From: Leuctra nigra
Taxonomy: Eukaryota > Arthropoda > Insecta > Plecoptera > Leuctridae
DNA length: 64,000 nt
Assembly: GCA_934045905.1 (NCBI GenBank)
Contig: OW203767.1
Coordinates: forward strand, 22,385,073 to 22,449,072
Reading direction: 5' to 3'
In this document: positions 1 to 11,345 of the stretch, in pieces
Layout: the number at the start of each line of letters is the position of its first letter
Position numbering within the stretch: position 1 is the first letter of the stretch
Notes under the pieces: generated by a model
The model's input: the letters and a program-made list of their open reading frames with translations, nothing else
The model's database searches: none
What the model was told of the DNA's origin: nothing
Program-made: the position numbers and the translations under genes

Positions 1-660
1 GCTTCATTTTTCTGCTGAATACAAAAACTAAAAACAACTCGAAATAAGTGATGTCTATTTCTTCCTTCAAGACGGATATTACTCAAGACGTAATATTACT
101 TATAAATACCTACATATTTTAAATTTTAATACTCTACTTTAAGAATACTTTCCTAAATACCCTAACATATGGGGGCCTCATTATTGAGTCTCTCAAGGGT
201 CAATACATTGTAATATGTACTATTGTAATGTGAAAAGGAAATAAAACTATGAAACTATGAAACTTAAAAAAACAACCACTTATTCCTCTAAGGTACAAGT
301 ACAACGACCCTTTTTGTTCATTTGCAGGTGGCAAGAGCTAAAGTTCGTTCACGATAAGAATATCACTGACGTTTTAGTCGATCACGTCGTTCATTGGTCA
401 GTCACTTGAACACTGCCCTGTCAATGGCAAGACTTTCTTCTTTGTATTATTGAAATTTTATAAATTATGTCAAGTACACAATTTTTAATAGTAGTAAATA
501 TTATAAAAATTCAATAAAATTGATTTATTTTTATCTACAGCCGTATTATACACATTTTTTGATTATTATATTGATATTTACATGTTTAGGTATACGTTCA
601 CTTGACTACGGTAGTACACGCCGCCATTACGGCTTGCAATTCTAATCGTGAATGAACTTT
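1..660. other. Intron-like lead-in sequence upstream of the exon array
   Basis: AT-rich sequence with no supportable exon. The missing N-terminal exon of the acyl-CoA synthetase is not here: the one acceptor-like site (ttgcag before position 329) opens into in-frame stops. Around 210-265 the sequence ends in AATAAA followed by short ACTATGAA-type repeats, which resembles the 3' tail of a non-LTR retrotransposon; this is a weak inference. Positions 329-341 share 13 bases with the start of the synthetase exon (GTGGCAAGAGCTA), possibly a remnant of a further partial copy. Confidence 0.4.
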
Positions 661-1290
661 ACAGCTACAAACATGCGCGGGAGAGTGTGCGCAAGTGCGC
701 CTGGGGTCTGCTCACCACAGCTGGACACAAGAAGGGGGATGTAGTGGGCATATTGTTGCGTGTAACACGTCATGTTGTTGCAGACATGTGGAGTGAGTGG
801 CAAGAGCTACAGCTACAAACATGCGCGGGAGAGTGTGCGCAAGTGCGCCTGGGGTCTGCTCACCACAGCTGGACTCAAGAAGGGGGATGTAGTGGGCATA
901 TTGTTGCGTGTAACATGTCATGTTGTTGCAGACATGTGGAGTGAGTGGCAAGAGCTACAGCTACAAACATGCGCGGGAGAGTGTGCGCAAGTGCGCCTGG
1001 GGTCTGCTCACCACAGCTGGACTCAAGAAGGGGGATGTAGTGGGCATATTGTTGCGTGTAACATGTCATGTTGTTGCAGACATGTGGAGTGAGTGGCAAG
1101 AGCTACAGCTACAAACATGCGCGGGAGAGTGTGCGCAAGTTCGCCTGGGGTCTGCTCACCACAGCTGGACTCAAGAAGGGGGATGTAGTGGGCATATTGT
1201 TGCCCAATGTCCCCGAGTACATGATCGCCATCCACGGGGCTCTGGAGGCGGGGCTTGTGGTGACGTTTGTCAACCCTCTCTACACTGCAG
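661..1290 (+). repeat. 148-bp tandem array of truncated synthetase exon copies
   Basis: The phrase ACAGCTACAAACATGCGC recurs at 661, 809, 957 and 1105, an exact 148-bp period. Units two to four begin with the same intron end (ATGTTGTTGCAG) and exon start (acceptors before 784, 932 and 1080). Only the last unit continues through the whole exon to a GTAGGT donor at 1291. The earlier units break after the codons for GILL and jump back into the upstream intron (TTGTTGC then GTGTAAC). TTGTTGC also occurs at the exon breakpoint and TGTTGC at the acceptor, so microhomology-mediated duplication is likely. Differences are few: the first unit has ACACAAG for ACTCAAG, and the last has TTCGCC (Phe) where the others have TGCGCC (Cys). 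The unit is not a multiple of three, so including one or two units would shift the frame. Confidence 0.93.
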
Positions 1291-4200
1291 GTAGGTTAGC
1301 ATCTATACAACCCACCAGATTGCGCCTAAAGCGATATGTGGGCTAATTAGATTAACTGTCAGTACACAAGAGTTGCGTAAAGACGGTGGATTAGGTTTTG
1401 ACAAAACGACAGAACATGTACCCGAATTATATGTTTTTCAAATAGAAAGCCAATTGACCAATGTTCAAAGTAGGTTGAATTTCAATCAAAGTTACTGATA
1501 ATTATCAAGTTTTAGATCTTTGAGGTCTACCCAATTTCTGAACAATTGTATTGAATTGTTGATATTTTACTTTTTGTGTACATTTTGTGTTACAGCTTTC
1601 CCGCCAAAAATAATTCACGAAATTTCAATATTTATTTATGAAAATGTTGATTTTGGAGTCGAAAAGAGTGCTTTTTAAGAATAAAAATAAAATTCATGAG
1701 ATAAATAATTAAATAAAAAAACTAATATGAGTTATTGTTTTGAAGACTGTAAAAAACATGAACTCCCACATTCATAGTTTTGAACATCTCTTGAAAATAT
1801 TATCACAAAAAATATCGTATCATATCAGAATTCAGAATATATCGCAATGAATCTAAAGTTCTCTTGTGACGACTGCTATTACAGATGAGGTGGCGCGTCA
1901 ATTCGCCAACGCCGGTGTGAAATGCTGTGTCACCATCCCCTCGCTTCTGCCCACCGTCAGCGAATTCGTGTGCCAACTCCCCAGCTACAAGACCACGATA
2001 GTCGTGGGCCAGGAGGACCACTCCGTCGACAACAAGGCCCTCTCGTTCGACCTGTTCGTGCGCGACGCCAAGCCGGTGGATCTTCCGAGGCTGGACGCGG
2101 ACGATGTGGCCATCTTGCCGTACTCGAGCGGCACGACGGGGCTGCCTAAAGGCGTCGTGCTTACTCACGCGTGAGTGGTTTGATTTTACTAGCTATGTCA
2201 GGAGGGGAATAAGGGTCAATGAAGACCTCTGACATTTTGAAATTCATTGTAAAGATTTACATATGCGGTCCAACGACAGAGTTGTAGATAATTAATTATT
2301 CTTCGTGTTTGAACACTTAAAGAATAATTGAAGGTAAAAAGTTAAAAATTCTAAATTTACCAAAAAATGTTGATTTCAATATTTGTAAACTGCCCATAAC
2401 AATATTTAGTTGATTTAGTAGATTATTTAGTAGTAGTAGATTGACTAGATGTAAAAGAAAAAAATCACTGTTTCTTAATTTTGGTCTTGAAAAGTCCCTG
2501 ATTTTGATATTCATAATTTTTTTAAAGTGGTCAATGATGAAAGACTAAATAGAAAGTACATAATTCATTATTATATCGGACAACTTAGTCAAAAAATTAT
2601 TGTTTATTTAAGTTTTCGTGTGGTTAATTATTATTATATAAGTTTCAAAAATTAAAATTTAATTGATAAAATAAAATTACAGAATGAAATAGAATTAATA
2701 ATTAAATAATTAGTCTATCATCAATCTCAAAATCACCACAAGTCATCCCACCGTCCCGCAGGAACCTGGTGAGCAACCTGGAGCAATGCCGGCACGCAGA
2801 CATTGAGAAGTTCACCAAGCCCGGCGGCGCCAAGCCCACCGACGTCGGTCTCACCGTCCTGCCGTTCTTCCACATCTACGGGTTCAACGGCATCTTGAAC
2901 ACCACCATGATCCACGGGCTCCATCTCATGTCCATACCGCGCTTCGTGCCGGAGGACTACATCGCCACCCTCGTCAAGTACAGGGTACGTTTCACTCAAA
3001 CAATTAACAAAATGAATATCTAGTCGTGTTTTTATATTTTTATGTCATTCAAATATAATATGATATCGAATTTATGTAAAAATTAATTCAGTAGGTACCT
3101 ACTATTTAGTACAATAAGATTTTGTACATTTCTTCAATACGATAATGTAAGGTGTCATTTCGCAAATCCGAATGTGGTAGACAGATGGTGTGTGCCTTCA
3201 ATCTGTCAAATCAATACTAATAGTTTGATTTTTTTAGAAATAGGTAGGATTTTTTTTTTAATTTCCAAAAGTCTCTTGAAGGAACTTTATTAGTATAAAG
3301 AGTGTACTGTTAGTAGGAGTACCTAATAAAGAAAAGGTCGGTATTTCTAGAATAAGCCAATGTGCATAAATCCAACTAAATTAATTGAAAATTGTATGTT
3401 TCAATGAAATTTATAAAACTCTTTTAGGGCCAGTTTTTGTACCTCTTGCTAAAGTTAGTTACCGGATAAAGTTCTTGATAGCGTTAGCAAAACGTCTTTC
3501 AACTTCTTGATAGTGTTAGCAAGAGGATGATATCAATTGTAAAATTAGGTGCTTGATAACTTTATCCGTTAGCTAAGCTATCAAGAACTTTAGCAAGGGG
3601 AACAAAAACTGTCCCTTAGTGTTCTTGTGAGAGTGTTTATAATGTCGTCTCTATTGGTCTGACTTGTAGCCCAACTTGCTGTTCGTCGTGCCGTCGCTGC
3701 TGCTGTTCCTGGCGTCGCACCCCGCCGTCACGAGAGAGCACCTGGCGTCGGTGAACAAGGTGGTGTGCGGCGCAGCGCCGGCCACGCGCAGCCTCGTCGA
3801 CAAGTTCAAGGCCAAGCTGGGTCACAACAACATCAACCTGAGACAAGGTGAGTCTCGGCTAACTCCTCTGCGTGGCGTAACATTTGTATCAACAGTTGTG
3901 GTGGTCTGTCTGTACCACAAGCAGAGACAAAATCTTTCGTTCTTTTAACACGGCGCGAACACTCGATTTAGCACTCATTATTAACTGTTTTAGAACAGTT
4001 CAACTATATTGAAGTATAAAATACTCATTATTGTCCTGTAGTTTGCAACTCCCTATTTAATTAGTTTTCAATTTTATGTCTTTTGAGAATGAACAAAACT
4101 TTAGGTAACTGGGAGGTATAGGAAAATCATTTTGAATTTGGTCACTAACTTTTAAAATAGCACACGTTGGTATTGTTTTAAATTTTTTTCCCTGAGAGTA

Positions 4201-7200
4201 TCTCCGTCTATGTCTACCAGAAAAAAAGTTTTTTGTTCAAATCTAGCGGTACAAAAAAATTAGAACTTCATTTAGCTTAAAAATTAGTAATTACACGATT
4301 TTACTTGGATGCCATAAGATAACATGGGGGAGAAAACTCAAATTATCTAAAAAACTAGACACGAGAAGTGTTTAATTTTTTCAGGGATTGTGTATTTCAT
4401 GATTATCAATAAGTACACAAAAAATTATGAAGATCTGAGACTATGCCTGGAGTGATCGCGCCACCTTAAGAAAAAGATAAGAATAAATCATCTGACATCT
4501 CCCATAACTGCTCCCGTAATGGTATTTCATATTTCATTACTTTTACCTTAATTTAATTTCCTAATCATCCTAATTCATGAAAGCTATGTCGTCACTCAGG
4601 AACCTAGAAAGTTGATTAACAGTTAAACTTCCCCTCATCAGAAACCAACACATAAAGTAAGTAAACCTCTCAGCTACTTTGTAATATGAGATTGCTTTGT
4701 GACAGGCTACGGAATGACGGAGTTGTCCCCCGTAGCGCTCTTCCCTCCGCACTACGTCTCGTCGAGCAAAGTGAACTCGTGCGGGCAGCTCCTTCCGCAC
4801 ACGCAGGCTCGTGTTGTGGACATCGAGACTCAGGAGACCCTCGGGCCGAATCAGTCGGGCGAGCTCTGGGTCAGGGGGCCTCAGGTAATAGAAACAGAGT
4901 ACCATTCACAAACAACCTTGTGGCTGACATTAAGTTTACGTATCAAGGTTATTGAAGTTGTTTTCACAACAGGAGTAATTGCATACGTTTGTATAAAGAT
5001 GATCTTATTAGCTTTGGGAAATTAATCTACATTTCTGTAACATTGTACTACTTATCCTTGAAAAATGATCAACAGATTCCAAATTCAAATTAGACGACTT
5101 TATGTAGGTGTTTGAAAATTGCATAGGGAAGAATGACCAATGCAACCTCCGACATTTTTTGACTGACAGCCGTCTTGTTGAATCTAGACTATCTAGGGGT
5201 GTGCGAATATTCGAACTAGGCGAAGTATTCGGCCGAAGTCGAAGTCGAAGTATTCGATCTCGAAGTCGAATATTGATTTATTACATGTCGAACACTTCGA
5301 AATGTCGAAGTGTTCGTTCAAATTCGAATAGTGCGCGCGCGTCGGTAAAGCAGTTTCCATTTGACCAATCAGCGTACATCTCGCCCAAGGACAAGGTCGC
5401 GCGGCGCGCGCACCCCCCTCCAAGTTCCAACGCCAACACTTGTTTTGTGTCAACAGCAGACAGCTGATTTCAATTTGTTGCATTCGCCGTGCCAATCTTT
5501 CCTGTGTTTTGTGTTGTGATTTTTAATTTTGCGAAATATTTCTGACACAAAGTCGAACTATGGAATCTGCTAACGCAAATTTAGAGCAAGGAAAAGCGGA
5601 TTTGGAACTCTTTTTCCCCTGGCAAGGGCGACGTGCAACACGCGTCAAAGCATTTTAAAGACGCCTTCTACAACTTAGGTACAAGCTTATTGAGCAGGAA
5701 GTAATTTCCTAGATTACATACAATTTCGATATTGTTTCAATTTTAGGTGCCTATAGGTATTTAATTTTTACTGTTCAATACCACATTGTAAAAAGTATGT
5801 TTTTATTTATAGGCACAATGCCATGCTACCTACCTATGTCTGATACTGTTACTACATAAATTAAAAAAATCTAAATCTCTTGAATTCTATTTTAAATTTG
5901 TTGGTAGGAAAAATACCATTATTTACAAAAATATTCGACTTCGAGAAACTATTCGAGAAACTTCGATATTCGAATTCGACTTCGACTTCGAGAAATTCAT
6001 GGGCAACTATTCGACTTCGACTTCGACTTCAAAATTCACTATTCGCACACCCCTAAGACTATCCAGTTGGAAGTGACAAAGTAGTAAAGAATGAATTGCT
6101 CTTTGACCATTTATATTTCAAGATTTTGATCCAAATGTTATTCATGAATGCAAATAATGAACTTTTAGATAGAAATTCAAATTTAAAACTTGGTCATTTC
6201 TATAATTTTTTGCTTTTAACAAAGTCTCTTTTCAATTCGTCAATGAGATGGTCATGATGCCAAAAATGGGGGTTTAGAAAACAAATATTGTCTGCATGTG
6301 TGAATTTATAGACACACCTATTAAAATCAAATATCTATAAAATGTACGTTGTTGTGCATGGTTAGATATAACTCCATGGTTAGATGTTGTCAACAAAGTT
6401 GGTTGTGAATGGGTCTTCTTACGTCACTGTAAAGTGGAAGCTTGTTTCATCCAACATTAATGTCACAGTTGATGCGTGGTTACTTGAACAATGTCGAGGC
6501 CACTAACGAGACGATTGACTCTGAAGGATGGCTGCACACGGGCGATGTCGTTTACTACGACGATGATCAGTATTTCTATATAGTTGATCGCACCAAGGAG
6601 CTCATCAAAGTCAAAGGGAATCAGGTACGTTTCCACAAGTTTCCTATCTTCCTATTTTAAAAAGAAAACAATAGTAGGTATCTCATTTTGTAATTACGTT
6701 TTCTTACTGTAGGACCAGGATTAGACCAGAAAATGCTTGTTAGGTATAGGTAGGTAGGTATACCTACCTACCTACAGCCTCATGCTCAAAAGAATTTCTG
6801 GATTTATCAACGCAAGTGCCCATGAGTCTACTGGATTCCGTCCATAAGATTATTTAGCTCACGGTCTTGTGGTGTTGAGGACTAACATCCGCAAACTACA
6901 TGCGGATGGACGCAACTTCTTTTAAGCATGAGGCTGCTACCTAGTGTATGTTGATCCATTAAAAAGTATTGTTTTGTGGAAAAATTCTAAAAACTTAATA
7001 GACCAAAACAGAAATGACTAGCGCTCTCGTTCGGTACTAAAACCGACCGAGCCAGCGAGGTCGAATCCGTGTGATAGCCGCTCCTCCTCCATGGTCTTAG
7101 TAGCAGATTTAGGCATTTTGTAAATTTATTGAAAATACATAATAGGAGAAATGTTTTGGTATTACGTTTACACTCAAATAATCTGCACCTTTTGCAAGAC

Positions 7201-10200
7201 AAATGACCACTATCAGCTTGTATTTCCAATAACCATATCTGTTGCAATTTCAAAACAAAACTTCGTAATTTAACAAGAGACAACTGCCGGGAATGGTTCC
7301 CGCGTCGAGGTATCACACACTTGACCTTGCGGTAGCGAATGCGCAGACACATCATACTTAGTTCATGTGGTGGCGCTGGCAACTTTCCGTTATGGTCTAT
7401 TCAAACTAAAGTTACTAGTCAGAAAATCTTCCACTGTAAATTTCAATGTAGGTAGTAAGTACTACGTAAATGTCTACTATTTGTAGGACTAAACTGATAT
7501 TTACCTCAGCAGGAATTAGTTTATCATATTCAATATTTAAAATAATAGTGTCCAGCCAATGCCTTACTTCAAGGGCAAGTGGCGGTGTGCTGTATTGTTA
7601 TTTATTAGTTGCCTGCATGTACAAGTTATTAGTTTATCATATTCAATATTTAAAATAATAGTGTCCAGCCAATGCCTTACTTCAAGGGCAAGTGGCGGTG
7701 TGCTGTATTGTTATTTATTAGTTGCCTGCATGTACAAGTTGACTTGTCTTATACAAAGATGATACTATGACTGCAACATTAGGTTTTCAATGATTTCAGA
7801 GGATATTAGATGACTGTTGTTGTATACATAGAGCTCTAGTAGTACGGAGTACCCAAGCAAACTCAAATAATTTGCATCTCTTAAGTAACTCTTCATAACT
7901 ACCAAGTTCATCACTTCTTGACAATCAAGTTCCAAAGAGGATACAATTTAGTAGTAGGTAATCTGCTACAATTAAAAAAACAAAAAAGAATTTTCTGTGG
8001 TCACAAGTTTATTGAGAGAAAATATTACTAGACCTAGAACCGTAGGCTGTACCTACCATACTACTACATATCTTCAGTATTACGGTAAGAGACAACATGG
8101 CAGTGATATGAGTTGTAGGTTGCTAGCAATAATTTGTAAATTGATAAAACATTTTGTAATGTTTGCATGGACTATACATTGAGACGTGGCAGGGGATATG
8201 GTGGGCTGACTGTGAGGCCTGAATTGTGGATTGATGTTTATGTACACTCAATAGCTACTACAATTTAACAGTACAATATTACCTGAAATATTTTCCTATC
8301 ATCCTACCCTACCATGCGACACACAATGTACCAAAAAACACGGAATTACAATCTAGAGCAGGAAAACTGAGACCGTTAAACTTAACTTGGATTTCACAAA
8401 GATGTGTCGTGAATAACGAAACACTTCGAGTCAGTTGGACACTTACGAAGTTAGCTCTGCTTCGGCGACAAGTCTTCCTGGTCCATCGGCTCGTCGGTCT
8501 GCGAGGTCTCGTCCACTTCCATCGCTTCCGGCTCCACCTCCAGCGGTTTGTCCTCCATGGGGACCTCGAGCGGCTGCTCCACGGGGACGTTGAGCAGCGG
8601 GGCGGCTTCAAGCGGAAGGCTCTCCATCGGCGCCTCTCGGAAGAAAGTCTGCTCGACGTCTTGGTCTCCGGTGCCTTGGATCACGCTCTCAATTCGCTCA
8701 TTCTGCACCATCATTTCACGATCTCTTTCCTCCTCGCTGGTCAGTTTGGGTGTTTCTGGCTCGGCGGCAACATCTGGCTCATTGGTCGTCGCTTCTGGTT
8801 CTTGAACAGAGTCGAGCGCTTCCGGCAGAATGCTGATCTCCACGGGCGGAGATGGAACTGGAGGCTCCGAATCCTCGACAGGACTCTCCTCGGGAATACT
8901 TTTCTCGGTTTCTGCAGTCGGCAAGTCACTCGGCTCCGTTACGAAGGACTGTACCGGCTCGGCAGACGGAAGCAAGTCGGCTATTTCTTGAGGTATTTCT
9001 ACTGGAATTTCAGGCGCTTCTTCTGCTGCGTTTGGTTCTTCTGCTTTCTCGTGGGCTGCGCTAGGTGATTTGATGGGGGAAGATGGTTCGCTTACGTCAG
9101 TAGTCGAGACTTCTGCGATGACAGGAAGGTTATCAGATTCACTTGTTGGTTCAAGAGATGAGTCGAGGTTGGCATCACTTGATGGAGTGTCCACAGACGG
9201 AGTAGGTTCGGTGGCCGAATCGATCTCGGCAGCGGCGTCAAGGCTGGAGTCCGACGAGATGACCGTCGCTTCCGGTACGCTGTCGAGAGACGCAGCTTCG
9301 ATGAGTGAGTTTGAGCTGTCCTCGGAGATCGCAGAAACTGCAGCCGACGTTTCAGAACTGTCTGGAGATGGCAAATTGACAAAGTCTGTGACATTCACGA
9401 TTTCAACTGCATCTGGTTTGAGTTTCTGTGTTGGGAAGTATTGATTGTCTTCTTGCGAGCTCGGAATGAGGTCTTCTTCATCTTCCTCCTCGAGCAGTCC
9501 TGGCTCTGTGATGGGCTGTGAGAATCGGGTGTGGAACTCGGCAGTAAGTTTGCCGCTTCCTTCAAGATTAGAGCTCGTGTCGGCTTTCTCGATCATAGCA
9601 ACTCGCTCGGACACAGACGGTCGACTCGTGTCGGTCAAACTTGGGTCGTTCATCCAACCTGGCACGATCTTCTGGCCGGTTTCTCCAGGATCTACCGAGT
9701 GCGAACACTTCGCCTCTACTACGTTGGACAGCCTGGTTGTGCTGGCAACAGCAGTCGTTTCCACTGATAAACGCATCGGCCCGGCAGCTCCATGCATGAG
9801 GTTCATGCCTTCCACAGCGACCGTTTCGATTGTTTCTACCAACTCCACCGGTGGTCCGTCAGCGACACCATTGACAAGTTCGGTTTGGTTGGAATCTGAG
9901 CGGCGCACGTTACCTGGTTCTCGAGTACTCACGACCAAGATGTTCTTCTCCACTGCTCGCATGAACTTGTCCGCTCGACTGTATTGCTTCTTCGGACTCG
10001 TCAGTAACTCGCAAAGCCGCTGCACAGTAAACGGTGCACTTCCGAATGATTCCAGACGTTCCAACAAACTATTCTTCATGATTTCGTAGTTAAATGAATC
10101 GACATTCGGACAGGGTGGTAGTTCAATAGTAGGACAGCCTTCGTAGAATTCGGTAATCACATTGACAAGTTTTTCGCGAAACAAACACTTGACTAGGGAC

Positions 10201-10898
10201 CACTGGTAAACGGGGTCCCCAGTCTTGGCGACGTACGAGAGATAGTCTTCAAGCTCTTTTGGAATATCCTTCGGTTTAAGTTTCACAAACTCGTCCAGAG
10301 ACTGCAGAATCTCTTCAGGATTTTCCATGATGGTTAATAAAAGCAAATTAGAGATAAATAATTATAATTGCGACACAAAACAATATGGACGCAACTAACG
10401 CAACCGGCCGCCCTCTTGATTTGTGCAGGTTAGCCAACAGTACCACACGACCACACCAACAACGTCAGTGTACCAACTTAATGAACTGCTTTACCGACCT
10501 GATGACCGGGAAATTCAAATTTATTTCGTTTCATGATGATACAAATATAAGAAAAACTCGAATTGTAAATTGTAATGTTCCTACTAAATTAAACACATTT
10601 GTTTCAGGTGTCTCCCACAGAGCTGGAGAATATATTAATTCAAATACCTGGTATAGCCGACGTTGCTGTGGTTGGCATCCCAGATGCCTTGGCAGACGAG
10701 GTTCCTCGTGCATTTGTAGTTCGACAGCCCAACACAACGGTTACAGAAGAAGAGATTATTGACTATGTTACTCCGAAAGTTGCTCCCTACAAGAAACTTG
10801 CAGGAGGCGTCCGATTCATCGATGCAATTCCTCGCAATCCTTCGGGCAAAGTGCTCCGGCAACAACTGAAAGCCCTTGGCGAAGAACCATCAAAATAA
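1080..10898 (+). CDS. Acyl-CoA synthetase, 4-coumarate-CoA ligase/luciferase-like (5' partial)
   Basis: Member of the ANL adenylating-enzyme family, which activates a carboxylic acid as an acyl-adenylate and then as a CoA thioester. The substrate cannot be predicted. Visible coding exons: 1080-1290, 1885-2170, 2762-2984, 3670-3847, 4706-4884, 6469-6624 and 10608-10898. All junctions are GT-AG and phases agree, giving 507 residues; about 40 N-terminal residues lie upstream of the window. Seen in order: YTADEVARQ at the exon junction, the P-loop [10 protein letters not shown] (third quarter of exon 1885-2170), GYGMTEL, GWLHTGD, the hinge region [11 protein letters not shown], and the C-terminal catalytic lysine in NPSGKVLR. 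The protein ends -EEPSK with no leucine, so it lacks the peroxisomal SKL signal common in this family. The last intron (6625-10607) contains PPP4R2 on the opposite strand. A poly(A) signal lies at about 11324. Confidence 0.95.
3427..3615. mobile_element. PIF/Harbinger-type MITE, GGGCC family
   Basis: A 189-bp inverted-repeat element in a synthetase intron. Its ends read GGGCCAGTTTTTGTACC and the near-complement GGAACAAAAACTGTCCC. It is flanked on both sides by TTA (3424-3426 and 3616-3618), the 3-bp TWA duplication typical of PIF/Harbinger. The inner arms repeat AAGTTCTTGATAG / CTATCAAGAACTT. No coding capacity. Confidence 0.75.
5194..6055. mobile_element. Non-autonomous hAT element with GAAGTC-type subterminal arrays
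   Basis: 862-bp element with terminal inverted repeats TAGGGGTGTGCGAAT / ATTCGCACACCCCTA and an exact 8-bp target duplication AGACTATC (5186-5193 and 6056-6063), which identifies the hAT superfamily. Just inside the ends are arrays of the six-mer GAAGTC (left) and its complement GACTTC (right), likely transposase-binding repeats. An ATG at 5560 opens a frame of about 30 codons, possibly a relic of a transposase N-terminus. It lies in the synthetase intron between exons 4706-4884 and 6469-6624. Confidence 0.9.
6774..6936. mobile_element. Short inverted-repeat element, AGCCTCATG family, copy 1
   Basis: Outer arms ACAGCCTCATGCTCAAAAG and CTTTTAAGCATGAGGCTG are complementary. The interior (6811-6935) matches 41877-42003 along most of its length. 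Exact ends and target duplication are not clear, because the left edge runs into a TAGG/CCTA simple repeat (6745-6775). Confidence 0.55.
7515..7740. repeat. Tandem duplication, 113-bp period, two copies
   Basis: The sequence starting ATTAGTTTATCATATTC at 7515 is repeated from 7628 with almost no change; both copies end TGCATGTACAAGTT. It is non-coding and sits in the last synthetase intron downstream of the PPP4R2 3' end. Confidence 0.9.
8008..8013 (-). terminator. Probable poly(A) signal of PPP4R2
   Basis: AATAAA on the minus strand, about 440 bases beyond the PPP4R2 stop codon. It is the nearest canonical hexamer found there. Confidence 0.5.
8451..10328 (-). CDS. PPP4R2: Serine/threonine-protein phosphatase 4 regulatory subunit 2 (intronless, nested)
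   Basis: Single uninterrupted frame of 625 residues. The start at 10328 ([11 protein letters not shown]) is preferred over an ATG six codons upstream because it aligns with the family N-terminus. Residues 1 to about 150 are the conserved PPP4R2 core, including [34 protein letters not shown] and [15 protein letters not shown]. The remainder is acidic, rich in Glu, Pro and Ser, and probably disordered, ending in [11 protein letters not shown]. In the family this subunit binds the PP4 catalytic subunit, with R3 proteins, in a nuclear and centrosomal complex acting in the DNA-damage response and snRNP maturation. The gene lies wholly inside the last intron of the synthetase on the opposite strand. 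Length is close to other insect R2 proteins and longer than the vertebrate form. No poly(A) tract or target duplication marks it as a recent retrocopy. Confidence 0.95.
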   Translation of the reverse strand: MENPEEILQSLDEFVKLKPKDIPKELEDYLSYVAKTGDPVYQWSLVKCLFREKLVNVITEFYEGCPTIELPPCPNVDSFNYEIMKNSLLERLESFGSAPFTVQRLCELLTSPKKQYSRADKFMRAVEKNILVVSTREPGNVRRSDSNQTELVNGVADGPPVELVETIETVAVEGMNLMHGAAGPMRLSVETTAVASTTRLSNVVEAKCSHSVDPGETGQKIVPGWMNDPSLTDTSRPSVSERVAMIEKADTSSNLEGSGKLTAEFHTRFSQPITEPGLLEEEDEEDLIPSSQEDNQYFPTQKLKPDAVEIVNVTDFVNLPSPDSSETSAAVSAISEDSSNSLIEAASLDSVPEATVISSDSSLDAAAEIDSATEPTPSVDTPSSDANLDSSLEPTSESDNLPVIAEVSTTDVSEPSSPIKSPSAAHEKAEEPNAAEEAPEIPVEIPQEIADLLPSAEPVQSFVTEPSDLPTAETEKSIPEESPVEDSEPPVPSPPVEISILPEALDSVQEPEATTNEPDVAAEPETPKLTSEEERDREMMVQNERIESVIQGTGDQDVEQTFFREAPMESLPLEAAPLLNVPVEQPLEVPMEDKPLEVEPEAMEVDETSQTDEPMDQEDLSPKQS

Positions 10899-11345
10899 TT
10901 ACATGCACCTGATATTTTTATACTATGATGACTAAATATTTTAACAGTAGTTAAATATATGAAACAACACCATTTTGGCCTTTAATATTTTGTACCTATT
11001 CCATTACATGCATTAATTATAATTTATGATGCATTTTGTACTTTGGTACGGTCTTTGTATGATTGTTGATACTAACTAACGTACCTACTTCATAATATAT
11101 TACCTACACTTTATAAATATCTTCACTGTACTTTTCATGCCACACACTGAAAGACAATTGTTTATTTATACAATAATTAGGTATTGCATTGTGAATAGAT
11201 AGAATATCTTTGAGATAGAGAATAAGAATTGAAAAAATGAATGAAATTGCGGAAATGGATTAGATGTCATGGTTTTGTAATAAGTAATTTGTAAACGTTG
11301 AATGGAAGAATATTTGTTGATTGAATAAATATATTTTTAGTAAAA
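10899..11345 (+). other. 3' UTR of the acyl-CoA synthetase
   Basis: AT-rich sequence following the stop codon. AATAAA at about 11324 (TTGAATAAATATA) is the likely poly(A) signal; no competing coding signal was seen. Confidence 0.6.

Noticed and set aside
320..440. Candidate first exon of the synthetase after an acceptor-like ttgcag
   Set aside because: All frames meet stop codons quickly and no residues match the family N-terminus.
661..1230. Could the 148-bp array be a CRISPR or satellite?
   Set aside because: Units are contiguous with no unique spacers and each contains coding sequence of the adjacent exon; it is an exon duplication in a eukaryotic gene.
648..1294. Overlapping open frames through the 148-bp array on both strands
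   Set aside because: They arise from reading through the duplicated acceptor sequence; only the phase starting at 1080 gives the conserved synthetase sequence.
8409..10089. Long plus-strand open frames (8409-9068 and 9445-10089) opposite PPP4R2
   Set aside because: They are antisense shadows of the PPP4R2 reading frame; their translations have no recognisable domain, while the minus-strand frame is an evident orthologue.
8451..10380. PPP4R2 as a recent retroposed copy
   Set aside because: There is no A-tract on the coding strand beyond its 3' end and no flanking direct repeats, so recent retroposition is not supported even though it lacks introns.
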